This document shows, one piece after another, positions 19,322 to 31,600 of a stretch of DNA of 64,000 nucleotides; within the stretch, counting starts at the first letter, position 1, and each line of letters starts with the position of its first letter. The notes beneath the pieces were generated by a model. The model saw only the letters and a program-made list of their open reading frames with translations, was not told the origin of the DNA and made no database searches. A program made the position numbers and the translations under genes. The stretch is from Paralichthys olivaceus. Taxonomy: Eukaryota > Chordata > Actinopteri > Pleuronectiformes > Paralichthyidae. Location: assembly GCF_024713975.1 (NCBI RefSeq), contig NC_091097.1, positions 3,942,361 through 4,006,360 of the forward strand, written 5' to 3'.

Positions 19322-21618
19322 TCAGTTTTCCTTCTGGGTCCTTTGCCTTCTTCTGGCCAGCCGGGCCTCACGCATCTCCTCCAATGTTTTACGGGGATCC
19401 ATGACAAAAGCCAGAGCCACAGCGGCAGTGCCGTCGCCGTCCTGCCGCGAGAAGCACAGGAAGGTGGCCCACAGGAAGGCGCAGCAGCCCATGAAGGCCG
19501 TTCGCATGTATAATGGCATCAGAACAAAGTTCAGAAACTGTCAGAAGTGAGAGGGAAGAGAACAGGACAATGGTCACCTACATTACTGTTCAGTATACTG
19601 AGGATCATTCAAAGCTGAAATCAAACCAATTCTTTAAATCATTCAAAGTATTTTCTAATTTCAAGAAGCAATTATTAATTTGTCCTTTTAATATAAGGAG
19701 TAGTAATATAAAAAAAAATGTATTGGAGTAAATCTTAAATTAATAGTTTGTATGTATCTATATTGCACCAAAGCAAAAAACAGATGAATATAATTTTCAT
19801 TCCATGTGTGTTCTTTCCCCTTAATGCTGTTGTGGCATTAAGGGGAAAGAACACACTCCTTTTTAAATATTATGAGTAAAGGCAGTTAGAGATGAGTGAT
19901 GCTTCATGCGCAGGAAGAACACATATGTATTCTGATGTGAGGCCACTTTGAAATAAATAAAGGAGAATGTGGTTTACCTTTACTGACAGAAACAGACTCA
20001 TCAGTACTGCATCAGTTATGACATTTAGGCTTGTCACTGGGATACAGGAAAATGTGCTCTTGTTTATAATTTTACCTGGTACACTTCCTTTGGCATTAAA
20101 GTGAAACACTTTCGTCGAGCAATAAAGTCACATAAACGGAGTTGACGTTTACCTGCATAAAAGGCCAGTACATGAGTCCAGTCTGAAAGTGAAAGCAGGA
20201 CATGATGAGTGTTTTGAAGGGCTCCACAGAATCCAATGAAGATACACATTAAAGATAATTACAGTTTATACTGGATGTGTTGAATGTGGGAGCCATCTTT
20301 GTAAAGAAATTAGATGTGTCCCCCCTCTTTAAACAAAGGAACCTGCACAACGCTGTTACCGTTTAATATCTCGCTCTGGCTTCTCATACTTGGTATCATT
20401 TGTTTTACTGCAATGCAGAAATATGTCTTATCAAATCATTTCATCTCTAATTTTTGTATTTTAGTATTTGATGTTTGAAAACAGCAAAAATGAAAAAGAG
20501 GAAATGTTTGTTTTCAGTGTGATAAATGATTGATTACATTTCTTGAAACAATATCATGGTGACATGACATTTTTATAATGATAAATGTTTTTGCTCAGAT
20601 ATAGACAATGTGCTTTTCCTGCCTTCAAACTGCTGTTGTTGTTAAATGTCTGTGTATTCTGACCAGGATCACACCGTTACAGTAGCATGAGACTGAAGTG
20701 CTTTATTCATTTGGCAGGACTTCAGCTCCAAAACGTCCTGAACTCGCTGATTTATTTTATCCTCTGTCTCGATTGAATTACCCCGCTTGCTCCCGGGCGT
20801 CGTGCCTGCAGCCACACTGCACAATCTAGGCTAATCTGGTCAGGAGCAGCAACAGCAGCAGCAGCGGAGGAGAAGGTGACTTTAATTCAGGTGACGCTGC
20901 CGAGGCCTTTCTTACCTTCCAGGTGTTGAAGAACTTCTCTCTCCAGTCTTCAAATATGTCCTCTTTGCCCTCCAAGAAGCTCACCCCTGCAGGACAGACA
21001 GATAACCATCCGTGCGTCATTACGCACAATCTAACAACGCGTCTAACTCCTCAGGTTTTCCTTAATAATGTTTAATTGAGATATATCTGCATCACATCAC
21101 TACTGACTGTAAAGCATGTGAAGTACATCCCGAGATTTCTGCCTGTCTTATCTCACTAAGTGTGGGTGCATGCTGGCACAGTTATAGCCTTACTATTAAT
21201 AGGTTGTGTTGTCACAGTTGTAAAGAAGAATACAGATTGTTGACACTTCACTGGAATGGAAAAAGTTCACTGAACTCTCGACATAAACACTTGTGATTGT
21301 CACAGTCTCACCTGTGTAGAAGACACTGGTGGCCAAAGGCGACGCGAAGCTTTGGTCCAGCAGCAGTTTGCGGAAAACCATCCCGGCAGATTTTCCAGGG
21401 AAGCGCCTCTCCAGGGCTCGTAGCCAGAAGTAATTAAAGTTTCCATGGAAACTGATTGCCACGATGGCCACGTTACGAGTGTGTTTCCAGTCCATGCGCT
21501 CCTTCTGAGCTATGAGCTGATGGACCAGGTCACCGCCGGCAAATAAGCAGCCGTACAAGGTGACATTGGCCAACCAGGGGAATCGTTTGGCGGCTTCTTT
21601 CAGCACAGCTCTCCTCAT
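19322..21618 (-). CDS. mpv17l: MPV17L, Mpv17-like protein (Mpv17/PMP22 family)
   Basis: This family comprises small multi-span membrane proteins of mitochondrial or peroxisomal membranes; MPV17L is linked to reactive-oxygen handling. Exons on the minus strand are 21312-21618, 20916-20986, 20153-20182 and 19322-19537. They total 624 bases (207 aa) with matching phases; human MPV17L is 196 aa. Landmarks in order are an N-terminal 'ANVTLYGCLFAGGDLVHQ', 'HGNFNYFWLRALERRFPG', 'KLLLDQ', 'GVSFLEGKEDIFEDW', the ten-residue exon 'TGLMYWPFMQ', and 'CAFLWATFLCFSRQDGDGT'. The last contains the family's C-terminal signature region. The Met start aligns with the family N-terminus. The tail after residue ~185 is Arg/Glu-rich and longer than in human. 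Exon 3 is only 30 bases. Confidence 0.95.
19806..19856. repeat. Perfect 22-bp inverted repeat with 7-nt loop
   Basis: Bases 19806-19827 are exactly complementary, inverted, to 19835-19856, separated by 'tgttgtg'. The arms read 'gtgtgttctttccccttaat' plus two further bases. The hairpin lies in the third intron of MPV17L. No mismatch or bulge is present, unlike typical microRNA precursors. Confidence 0.97.
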
Positions 21619-21649
21619 TCTGACGCCGGGAGGAGAAACCGGGAACCCG

Positions 21650-22930
21650 CTTACAAATTACACTGAACTGCCCCTAAATGACTTTAACTCAAGATGCAAA
21701 TTTAGCGGTTAACTGAATGTGACCGGGCCCTGGTGTCAGCCAACTGGCCGACACGAAACAATCCATCCGTGCGCTGTAATCGGGGTTGGGATTAGACGTG
21801 TCCACTGACAGCAGGAATAACGCACATTACCACTCCTCAGATGACTAATGAAAACAGCAGACTCCCCCAAAAAAGTTCCCAAACACTCCTAGTTGCACCG
21901 TGAGTAAAACCTGCCATGGCTCCACTTTGGTCACTCGGATAAGAGTTTTCGAAATTGCTGCGTCCAGTGTGGAAAGTCCTGGAGTCATGTGCGCAAAATG
22001 CGTCTGGCAATGATATTCAAAAAGAAGCTTGTGGCTCCACTGGAACATGAAGTGAATCTGGATCCCTCCGACTGCTCCGACTCGGCGCGTCGCTCCCGGT
22101 GAATTATAGGCACCTCTCCGGTAAATCCTGCGGCTCAAGCGCTAATCCGAGGGATGGCCCTGGGGCTGCTCAGATGTGCGTGCGCGTCTGACTGCGCCTC
22201 TGACATCATGGTGCAACAGTGCGCCTTCAGCTGTGACATCAGTGGCGCAGAGATCCATTACGGTCAACTCACCATTAGAAAGAGCTGCTGACCTCAGCGT
22301 TCAAGTGTTTAACCACAACAAACAATAGCAGCCCTATATCTCCACACCGGCCCGTGCATGAAAGAACTCATTTTTGTGTCGTTACTGCGATAACCCAAAG
22401 GATGGCGCTGTTGAATATCAGATTCATTTCATTGTTTCATCCGACAAACTGTTTGTAAATCACTTACAGCTGAATGATCTGCTAAAATGACTCCAGTTAC
22501 TGCAAACAAATTAATTGTGTAGCCCCGTCCTTCATTTGTATATGTGCCAACTCGATGTGCTTGTATCCTGTGTCATTTAAAGTACATTTTAATGACTCCT
22601 CATGCTTTATTATTGTAAAGGGAAATCAGTCCAATGCTACAGATACAGCTTGACAAAAAATAAATTCAAAAAACTTTACAACGAATGACCACACTATACA
22701 TTTTAATGCCTTAGGTGTGAAACTTTGAATTTCTATATGGCTCCTCTGTGAGACTAGAGCAAATACTAGTTTGATTTCCAATTTCTAATCATTAAGAACC
22801 ATCCAATTGATTTTTAAAAATTCTATAGATGCACCTGATGTGGGCCCCAGGGGCTCCTGGGGTCCGGGCCCCCCCAGACTGTGGCCCTGGGATAAGACAC
22901 AAACATGATCTGTTTCATCAATATCACCTC
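21650..22930. other. Intergenic DNA between divergent MPV17L and CRLF3
   Basis: About 1.3 kb separates the MPV17L start codon (minus strand) from the CRLF3 promoter (plus strand). The left half is GC-richer, consistent with the MPV17L 5' UTR and promoter around 21620-22250. A GC-rich patch with 'ggggctcctggggtccgggc' lies near 22845. No other gene is recognised. Confidence 0.55.
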
Positions 22931-22938
22931 AATCCGAG

Positions 22939-23017
22939 GGGGCGGGGGGAGGGGGGTCATATCTTTATCCAATTGGCTGGTTTTCCTGTCGAGCTGCAGG
23001 ATCTCGCCTGTGATTGG
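22939..23017 (+). promoter_or_regulatory. CRLF3 promoter: GC box and CCAAT/ATTGG motifs
   Basis: A GC box ('ggggcggggg') starts at about 22939. CCAAT at 22969-22973 overlaps ATTGG at 22972-22976, and a further ATTGG is at 23013-23017. All lie within 200 bases upstream of the first CRLF3 donor site at 23145. There is no TATA box. The motifs are seen directly; promoter function is inferred from position. Confidence 0.55.
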
Positions 23018-23029
23018 CTGTTGTCTTTA

Positions 23030-23145
23030 AAGCCTCGGAAGTGTCATTTCTGGATTTGAGCAAAAGTTCATATCTGGCGGCGGCTTCGAGCTGATTCACG
23101 AGCTTCGGGAAGAAATGCCGACGAGAACCCACTAAAACAGGCACG
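23030..23145 (+). other. crlf3: CRLF3 5' non-coding exon 1 with short upstream ORF
   Basis: A strong donor (CACG|GTAAGA) ends this exon at 23145, and the next acceptor is TTTCAG at 28681-28683, giving a 5.5 kb first intron. The exon contains an upstream ATG at 23115 that opens a six-codon frame ending TAA at 23133-23135. The left boundary is estimated from the promoter motifs. Confidence 0.6.
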
Positions 23146-25362
23146 GTAAGACTCTTTCTTCCACATGGAGGAGCGTTCTCCATCTCACCGTTCTCCCGAC
23201 GGTTCTTCGGGCGATGTTTGCTTCGTCAGAAGCTCCGTGTTTCATTGTCTTTTGGCCGCAAGCTCGCCCCAACTTTGTCTTGTAACTTCACCGAGAGAAG
23301 GACAAGCTGTAATGGAGGTAACGTCGAGTCGTTAACTGGTGAATGTAGCTTCATATCAACTCTCCACGTCACCACCGGTCCTCTGGTATTTTCTTTCACA
23401 GCTGAACGTGTTTTTCTTTCTGCTACTTCATCTGTTATTGTCATCATCTTCTTCCACCACATTTCACTCCATTCGCAGCGTTAACCATCTTTTAAGTTTA
23501 CTTTTCGTGGATAAGAGTTGTCGTCTGATGAGGTGTTTCTACGCCGAATTGACCTAAATACAGTACTTATTCAAATGGCGTGTAAGTTAAGGTATTATCA
23601 TATATATGGGTGTGCTGACAAAGGCGCCAACTTAAAATTTGAAGATTTCTCAGCGAGGTGTGGGAAGAGTGAGATCCTCAGCACTAGATCCATGGAGCTG
23701 CCTCCTCGTGACTGCTCCAGCGCAAAAAAACATGGAAATTACACATCGTGAGTTGTGTAATTGTGTATTTTACATGCTGGATCTTATGGATGAATGCAGC
23801 TGGGGCGAGGTTTAACCTGCTAGATATAAACTACAAAATACGGAAGTCGTTGTGAGCGAGTTTAGACATGACTGATGTCTGCTGTTGACTCGTTTCGTCA
23901 CTGGTCTGCTCTAATAATAATATAACTGTCTGTTTGCACCCGAGTTCCAAACATAACTTTCCTGATGGTCAGAGCATGTGCATGCATGCAGCATGTGAAG
24001 GAGCTGCATGCAGATTCTCTGAATTCCTCACTCACATGAAGCTTGTTGATTTAAGATTGCGTCATAAAAGTATGGTCACGTCAAAACAAAATGCAAAATG
24101 GGTTAGGATTAGATTAATTCAAATTGATTAGTCAATAGAAAACTAATTGGCTCTACTGTTTTGATAATTTAAAAAAAACCTTGCTGCTTGCAGCTTCTCA
24201 AATACCAGTAGCAGACTGATTATTGTTGGACTTTGAACCAATTAAATAAAAACACAATTTGTAGACCTCGCAACCTGACAAACATTATTTTCTGATGACG
24301 TAACAATTTTAAGGTGAATTTACTTTGGAAAACAGTCACTTAGTTTTAGCCTTGTTATACTTAGTATGTTTGTCAAGTTAGTGTCAGGAAAATTGTGCGG
24401 AGATTCAAAACAGTATGTCTTAAACCTTTATGTTCTCGGGTGTAAAAAGGAATACAAAAACAAGCACACACAAAGGCACAAAAACACTAGCACAACAAAC
24501 AGCGTTGAGCAAAACATGCAGTGGCATTTCTTGAGTCTTACAAAGGCTGTAGCTGTGTCACTGCAGTATTAGAAGCATGTACTGTATCTGTGACCCATAA
24601 AGAGCCTGACAGCATGTTCCCATGCAGGTTGACCTAAATACTGTGAAAAGCACACTGCTGGTTATTGTCTGGCTGCATATTCACTTCACGTCTAAAGCAT
24701 AAAAGAAATAAAGACAAGGGGAGATTTCTGTTGTTTGGTGCCACGCCTGTTTCATAGAAATACAAGAGAGATTTTCTGTGTTACAGGAGAACTAGCTTGA
24801 TGTTTGCTTGGCTAAGCGCCTGATATTCACTTAAGAGTCTTTTGGTTTTGGAGAGAAAGAGAGATTATAAACCGCTGGTTTATAGAAATGAAGAGATGAC
24901 CAGCCTCGTTTTAAGAGGATGAAAAAGAAAAAGAGAATTTATATTGTGGGTGGCTGTTAAGGCTGCTGACCTGGGTTCTTTGTTAGCAGAAAGAAATGTG
25001 TGAGAGATGGCTAGACCAAATTTAAGTGGTGGGTGCTGTTTATGACAATTCGAGAGAGGGAGCACATGCCTGCATAATATTGCAGCTCCACATTTGCATG
25101 TGTATACATTTTATATAGTGGACTTTTGTTTGGTGTGGCGTGTTGCCATTAACAGCAGATCTGTTTAGTGGTCATGTATTGTGTTCAATCAGATTCAATT
25201 TTGTTCCATGACAATCAATTAACGTTCAATAAAAAACTTTCCTTGAATGGAAAATTCAGTTTGAGCTCCACTGATACAGGATTTTTAAGACTGTTGTTAT
25301 TTTCCATTTTTAAAAGATGAAAGTGTCTGACTCACTTTCACTGTCTTATAGTCTCAATCATA

Positions 25363-25470
25363 GACTGTAAACAAAGATGGACCACAGGTCTCTACTTCCA
25401 CCCACTGTCCAGAAATGAAGCCAAAGCATCTCAAATACAAACACATCCACTGCTTCTGTACTGAATGACC
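25363..25470 (+). repeat. Interspersed repeat, family C fragment
   Basis: 'catagactgtaaacaaagatgg', shortened here to its recognisable start 'catagactgt' and 'aaagatgg', is followed by 'ccagaaatgaagccaaagca'. The arrangement matches 5297-5400 and 41640-41700. It lies inside the first intron of CRLF3. Confidence 0.5.
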
Positions 25471-27529
25471 TGCGATTCGTGGATATGAGACAGATTGACA
25501 AACACAAAGTTGTGGTGCCCTCCACATCTGTGGTTTTCCCATTACCATTCCATTTCCATTGGTTTTTCTTGTTACTCATCAGATGTTATATAAAAGCAGA
25601 TACCCATTTTGTCTGCATTTATCCTGATAGTTGGTTTAAGTTTATGTGTATTTATTTGTTCTTTAGCTGATTTAACATTGTAGGCTACCATTCATCTCCT
25701 GGTAAGTTGATTATACATACAAATAATAAAATGACAGGTATTCATGTTTAAAACACATAAGTATATACACAGACACGAAAGTAATACTTATTAATAATCC
25801 ATGACATAAATGTAAGAGATGAAAACATGGACAAAGGTATAAATGAGTAAACAATATAAAGACACAGGCATGTAAAGCAAAAACCAACAAACAAACACAT
25901 TCACAACAATTAGTGAAATGAAACAGAAAAAAAACAAGTCAAAGAAAGGCCAAGTAATCCATTAGTTTTTGAAATATAGAACTATAAAAACTGAATATTT
26001 TGATAACCAATTCATTATTTGCATCAGTTTTCAAATTTCAACAAATATACTTAGGGCTGCAATGAAGATGATTTAATTTTGAATGATTTGATGACAATTA
26101 ACATCAGTTAATCTGTTTATTTTTTAATCAATCAATGATCTAGTCCATAGACAGGTGAGTGAGGGGTCCCGGGTGAAGTCTTCAGACTGCTTGTTTTCAT
26201 TGACATGGTGAAACTTTGCAGTGTGTATATGGCAGAACATGAGAACTGTTAGTGACTTCCTCTTCAGATGCTGTAAAGGAAGCGTGGTCGACCACAGCAG
26301 GAGGCCAGGTTGTGTCACAGCTCTGAGCTCTGAGGAGGACGAACCTGAGCACAGGATTGGTTTCATAATAAACCTGCAGTGTGAGATTACAAGTAACTCA
26401 ATAGAATAATTATCTAATCTGTCATCTTTGACTTTAGTGTGAACTAAATTATTTTAAACCATCATGTGAATTGAAGGTATCAAGAAAGAGATGATACAAA
26501 CTTAAAAAGTCTCAGTCACACACATTCAAATAAACTTTGAGATGAAAAATTCAAATGTGATGGTTTGAACGATCAATGGCTGAGCAGTTTTTGTGATGCA
26601 AATCAACAGTTAGACTTTCAAGCGCTGTCAACTCTTTCACCACAAAACAGACATCTGTGACAGGAAGACATTTAGGGTAGTGCAAAATTTGTCCCATATT
26701 CAGTTTCAGTCAGAGTTTCTGGGTATGACAGGGCTATTAGTAATATATTTGTGCATTTCATGCTGCAGCATCTTTGTTCAAACATGAACCCAGACTAATG
26801 CTTTGTAATGAATATTATATTGAGACGTACAAGTGTTTAATCAGAAGAAATCATTAAGAAACTGCAGTGGTGTGAGCGCCAACGTAACAGCCAACAGACC
26901 CATTGTTTTCTCCAACAAGTACTCCAACGTGTTGACGTTACTTTGTTCTGTACTATCAGTTTCCCTTTCACCGAATGGCTATAACATTAACATGCAGCCA
27001 AAATAACCAGATGCAGCATTATTTTAGTGATCATTGATACTAGGTGTTAAGGTCACAGTAAGGAGCCTATCAAACAGACTCAATCCTTATCCATTCTTTT
27101 ATTTAAAGGTCAGTAACAGTATAATCACACACTGCTGGGTACTGAAACTAAGTCAAGTAAGAAGTCGTGTTGTTAGCTCATTGGTGGGTTTGTTGCTACA
27201 GGAAGTGTCTTTCTTGTTGCCACACATTGCCACACTTTCTTTTACATGTGGTATTGTACCTTGTAGTTTGGAGATTCTACCTTATTAAAAGTTAAGCTCC
27301 ACATTATGGTTGAAAACGTCAAGCATTTCCCCTAACTGATACTCTGCCACGTTAACAATCAATAATACATTGTTTGTGCGTTTGTTTTTTTCAAAAATAA
27401 AACGGTTTAATTGTATAATTAGTTCACTTATTAAAGGAGACTTTCTGCTCATATTCAGGTTGATCATTTTGAATTGTGTTATTACATGAAATGTTGTACA
27501 TGCTTAAATGTTCACAAAACACATCACTT

Positions 27530-27660
27530 TCCTCATTAGCAGCCTCCAGACATACACTGAAGTCCTGGTAATCTCCGGACATTCTCCAGAGGAGCTGTAT
27601 GTGAGAACGCAAATGTCCAAGTGAGGGGCTCCAGACATTCTCAACAAAACAAATACAAAA
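27530..27660. repeat. Interspersed repeat, family D fragment
   Basis: Phrases such as 'cctccagacatacactgaag', 'ggacattctccag' and 'caaatgtccaagtga' recur, partly inverted, at 29285-29440, 29690-29790, 56260-56400 and 56620-56770. These pieces define a family with 'gaaaatgtccaga'-type core motifs. It is non-coding and located in the first intron of CRLF3. Confidence 0.45.
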
Positions 27661-28694
27661 ATCTCAGGATAAAAAAGCCTTAGAGGACACCAATGAAGAC
27701 AAGTCCAGAGCGCTTTTGATGATAAGGGATGAGTTCAGTTTCGATGTGCTGTAAATAAAAACACACAATGTCCACATCTGAATTAATATGTTACATCCTG
27801 TTTCTGATGTTGCACTACCCCTCACCTAACCGCTCTGGAGATTTGTGTTGCTTTGAAAGCGTCTGTGCGAAAAATTGGGTTTAAAATTGATGTAAGGCAA
27901 AGTCATTCGTCAGAATTCTTGTATGGAAACTACAATACTGTCCATTGCTAAAGCTCCTCTTTGCAGCCTCTGTCTGAAACACTTGGTTTTAGCTCCTGTC
28001 TCTTTGAGCCCCTCCTCCTGATAAAGCCCATTCTGCTCTGATTGGTCAGCTGGCCCACTGTGTGGTGATTGGTCAACTGCTTCCAGTGCACATACGAAAT
28101 GTCAGCTTCCACTCTATATTTACTTTGCAGTTTTAGGGGGCATGCTAGGCCAGCTACTAAGCGTGCATTATGCAACGTGGTAAATCGTGTTGTCAGTGAT
28201 GCTTAAGAATGATCTGGACTACTGACACAGTGTTTCTGCACGGAGAAGAGCTTCTTTTATGGCTGACTTTAGGCTTTTTACCTTTGTAGAAAACTATGTA
28301 ACACACTATAAAAACAACAAAAAAAACAACATATGTCTCCTTAAAACAACACAAAATAATCATTTCATTTGAAGTTGTGGAGCTTCCACTCCTGTTTGTT
28401 GCTGTTCATCAACTGTTTCTTAAGTATTAAACATATGCAGCACAATGTCCAGGTGTCACTGGAGAACATCCATTAGACGCAACATACAATAAAAACAAAG
28501 TCTGACCCAGTTTTCCTTCATCATCAGTACACTTTACCCCACATTTTCAAATAAGCTTCAATTCATTGTAAAATATCATATTGTGCCTCAAATATGACTA
28601 GAATTCAGTTTGATTAATTAATTAGTTTTTATCCAACTATCCATTCAGCTGTGTGTTGTAAATAATCTATCTGTATGTTTCAGGAGGAGGGAGG

Positions 28695-31600
28695 ATGTCT
28701 GCGGAGGTGGACGCATTGCTGCAGGAGGCGAAAGAAAGCATCGAGGCGGCTCAGAACTACCGCAGTGAGCTCCAGCAGCGCCTGCATGGCCTCAACCAGG
28801 CCCGAAAACAGGTACTGCTGTTTGTTCACACGCCCACATGCAATAATTCTGTCGCTCAGAATTTCTAAACTTTTATGTTTTAGCTCTTCAGTCAGCTTTC
28901 TGGTTTACTTCCCCTGTTAAGGAAAAACAGCTCATATTACTGCAGCCAGTGGTGTCCCCTTGAGAAATGGAGGGTATTCCATCCTAGACGCCATCTTTAT
29001 CTGTCTCAAATAAAGTCAAGCAGCGCAGTAATGAAGTATTAGCCTCTGACCCGGCTGAGTCCCAGGAGAGAATATTCTCCCCGTCTCCCTCTCTGCTATC
29101 TCTTCCTTCCTCCTGCTGTTTAGATTCAACCGTCCAGCTGCTCAGTCAACAATGCAGCCGCTTCCTGTTGCTATGGACGGACAGAGAGACACAGGGAGGG
29201 AGGGAGAGAGAAACAGAGTGGGGGGGATAAAAACATGATGCTCTGGCTTATTTGTTTATTATTATACAGTGTAAAGTAAAATATGAAATCAGTTAAGCTG
29301 CTTCCAGACCTTTTTTCCCAGAAATGTTCTAGAGGGTCTGTGAGAATGCAAACATCGGCAACAGTTGCTCCATTTTCCAGAACGTTTCCTGGCAGCCTCC
29401 TAGTAAGATGTCCAGAAAATGTCCAAGTGACACCATGTGAGGATACAGCAGGAAAATGTCACAGAACAATTCGCACCAAGCGATTGTGTGTGTTGATGAC
29501 GTTTATAACACAACACAGAGGCTGAAAACTGGAAGAATACTATCATCTGAGGATGAAACAGAGGAACCATACACAAAGAAGAGGCTGACCGAGATGTCAA
29601 CAAAGACTTGTGAGAGTTTTTGGTGTTAAGGGCTGATGCCACTATTGATGGGTTGTAATATGTAAAAGACAAACCCTAGAAAAGAAAATGTCAGGACCCA
29701 ATCATCTAGACATTTTCTGGAGTTAATGTTTGAAAACATGTTTGGGACATTAGTATGATGTAGTAAGATCTGTGACGTCATGAAAAAGTCCGAAAATGAC
29801 GTCATTAATTGTTCCAAAAATGTTTTTTTCGTGTCGTATCAGGATAGAAAGTCGACAACTCCTCTGATACTTTTTGATCATCCTATTATGTTATATGTAT
29901 GAAGCTCAGAGAAAAGGTCACTTCATTCCTCCAGAAATCTTTTTTGTGTTTGTGTGTGTGAGACTCCCTCCACCCAATCCCAGCTGTTCCATCGTACATT
30001 ATTTGAATCAGACATGAGGTGGGGTTTCTTTCCCATAACGCTGCTTTTTCCCACAGCAGGGATGGCTCAACACCAGATTATCAGACTCCAGGAAATATTA
30101 TACTCTCTCATACACACACACACACACACACACACACGCTCCCTCAGACAATACTATCACTGCAACATCTTGTCTTCGTCGTATAATCCAAACATTTGGG
30201 AAACAAACCTTTGCCTGTGTCGGATGTCAGATCATCTCCTCCCATGTTTGACAAATTATTGAAGATTTCTGGTTTATTTTCAGTTTGATTTATTATTTTA
30301 CCGACCCCAAAATATTGCTGGTCGGTTGTCTGTTCTGGTACTGATAGTCATCAGGAAATGATGCATTGTCGCCAGTGGAAAAACGTCCTATGTCTGCAAC
30401 ACGCACACACAAGAGTTCAGTGTGTATTTAGGTGAAAACCTGGTGTGTGTTTTCCATTCACAGCGTCACACTGTCCCTGTTTTATCAGTTCGGGAGTTGT
30501 CAATCAGCCGTCTATTTCCTGCTTTCTCTCACTGTGTATACTAATTGTGTAACGCATGCTTGCGTGTGTGGAGGAACTGAAACATAACCTGCCTCCATGA
30601 CAAACTATCAAGCTTCCTGACGAGCTACTTGACAGTAATAGTAGCCTGCACTCGCTCTGTTTGGTGTTAACGCTAATTCGTGGTTTCCCGCTTTTGCAGG
30701 CTCATGATGCTGGACATTCAGTTGCCAGCCCATAATTTGTGGAAAGTGTGGAACATGTGACTGTACACTTCTCCATTGCAGCGTATTAACAGATGTATGT
30801 GTGTCAGAGTCCGTGGGGAAAAAATGCCGCTAATCAGGCTCTTGACTGTGACACGTCTAAAATGATCCATGAGTCCAAATACATTGTGGTAGAGAAATAA
30901 TATCAGAGTGGAGAGCGGATTGCGTGGATTGAGTATAGGGATTGTTTGTTATTATTTATAGTGAACCTCCATCATCTCTGAGAGCTTCAGGTTCAGATGA
31001 GTGAACAGCTCAAACTAAATCTGGCTCTGGACCGCCATGGTTCGCCACCACATGAATGCCCATGTAAGGGGATTCTGGAGAGGAAAAGTCTGTCTTAAAA
31101 GAGTTCCCTGTGGCAGAGGCGCCTTGCGAATTCTGACGCTCTCCATTTCTTTAATGGCCTGAGGATGTCGCTGACTGTGGCAATGGCATGCAGCCCCGCC
31201 TCCCTCTGCCCCTCAGTCCCTGCCCAGTGTTTAGCATTTTTCAAAGTCATGCAGTGGGTGGACTTCTGCTCAGACCTGGGGCAGAAAGAAAGACCCCCAT
31301 CTTTGTCTGAACACCCGTCAAACAAATCAAAGAAGTAGAAAAAAGAAAAGGAAAAAAACACACCCCTGCCCCCTTTATCTGGATTTTATAATTAGCCTAA
31401 ATAAATAACTACCAACACATTTAATATTGATTTTGGCTCCTAATGTCCACTTTAATGGAAGGAGTAGTAGTAAGGCAAGGTCATTTTATTATAAAACACA
31501 GTCCTAAATCGTATTAGTGACAGTACTGGTGGCTGTGTATTAGAAAAAATGTGATATTCTGTCTTGTGTCTTTTAAAGTCATTATGCTGTTGTCTCACAT

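Noticed and set aside
19806-19856. Hairpin as a microRNA precursor
   Set aside because: Arms of 22 bases with no mismatch and a 7-base loop are too short and too perfect for a canonical precursor. Kept only as an inverted repeat.
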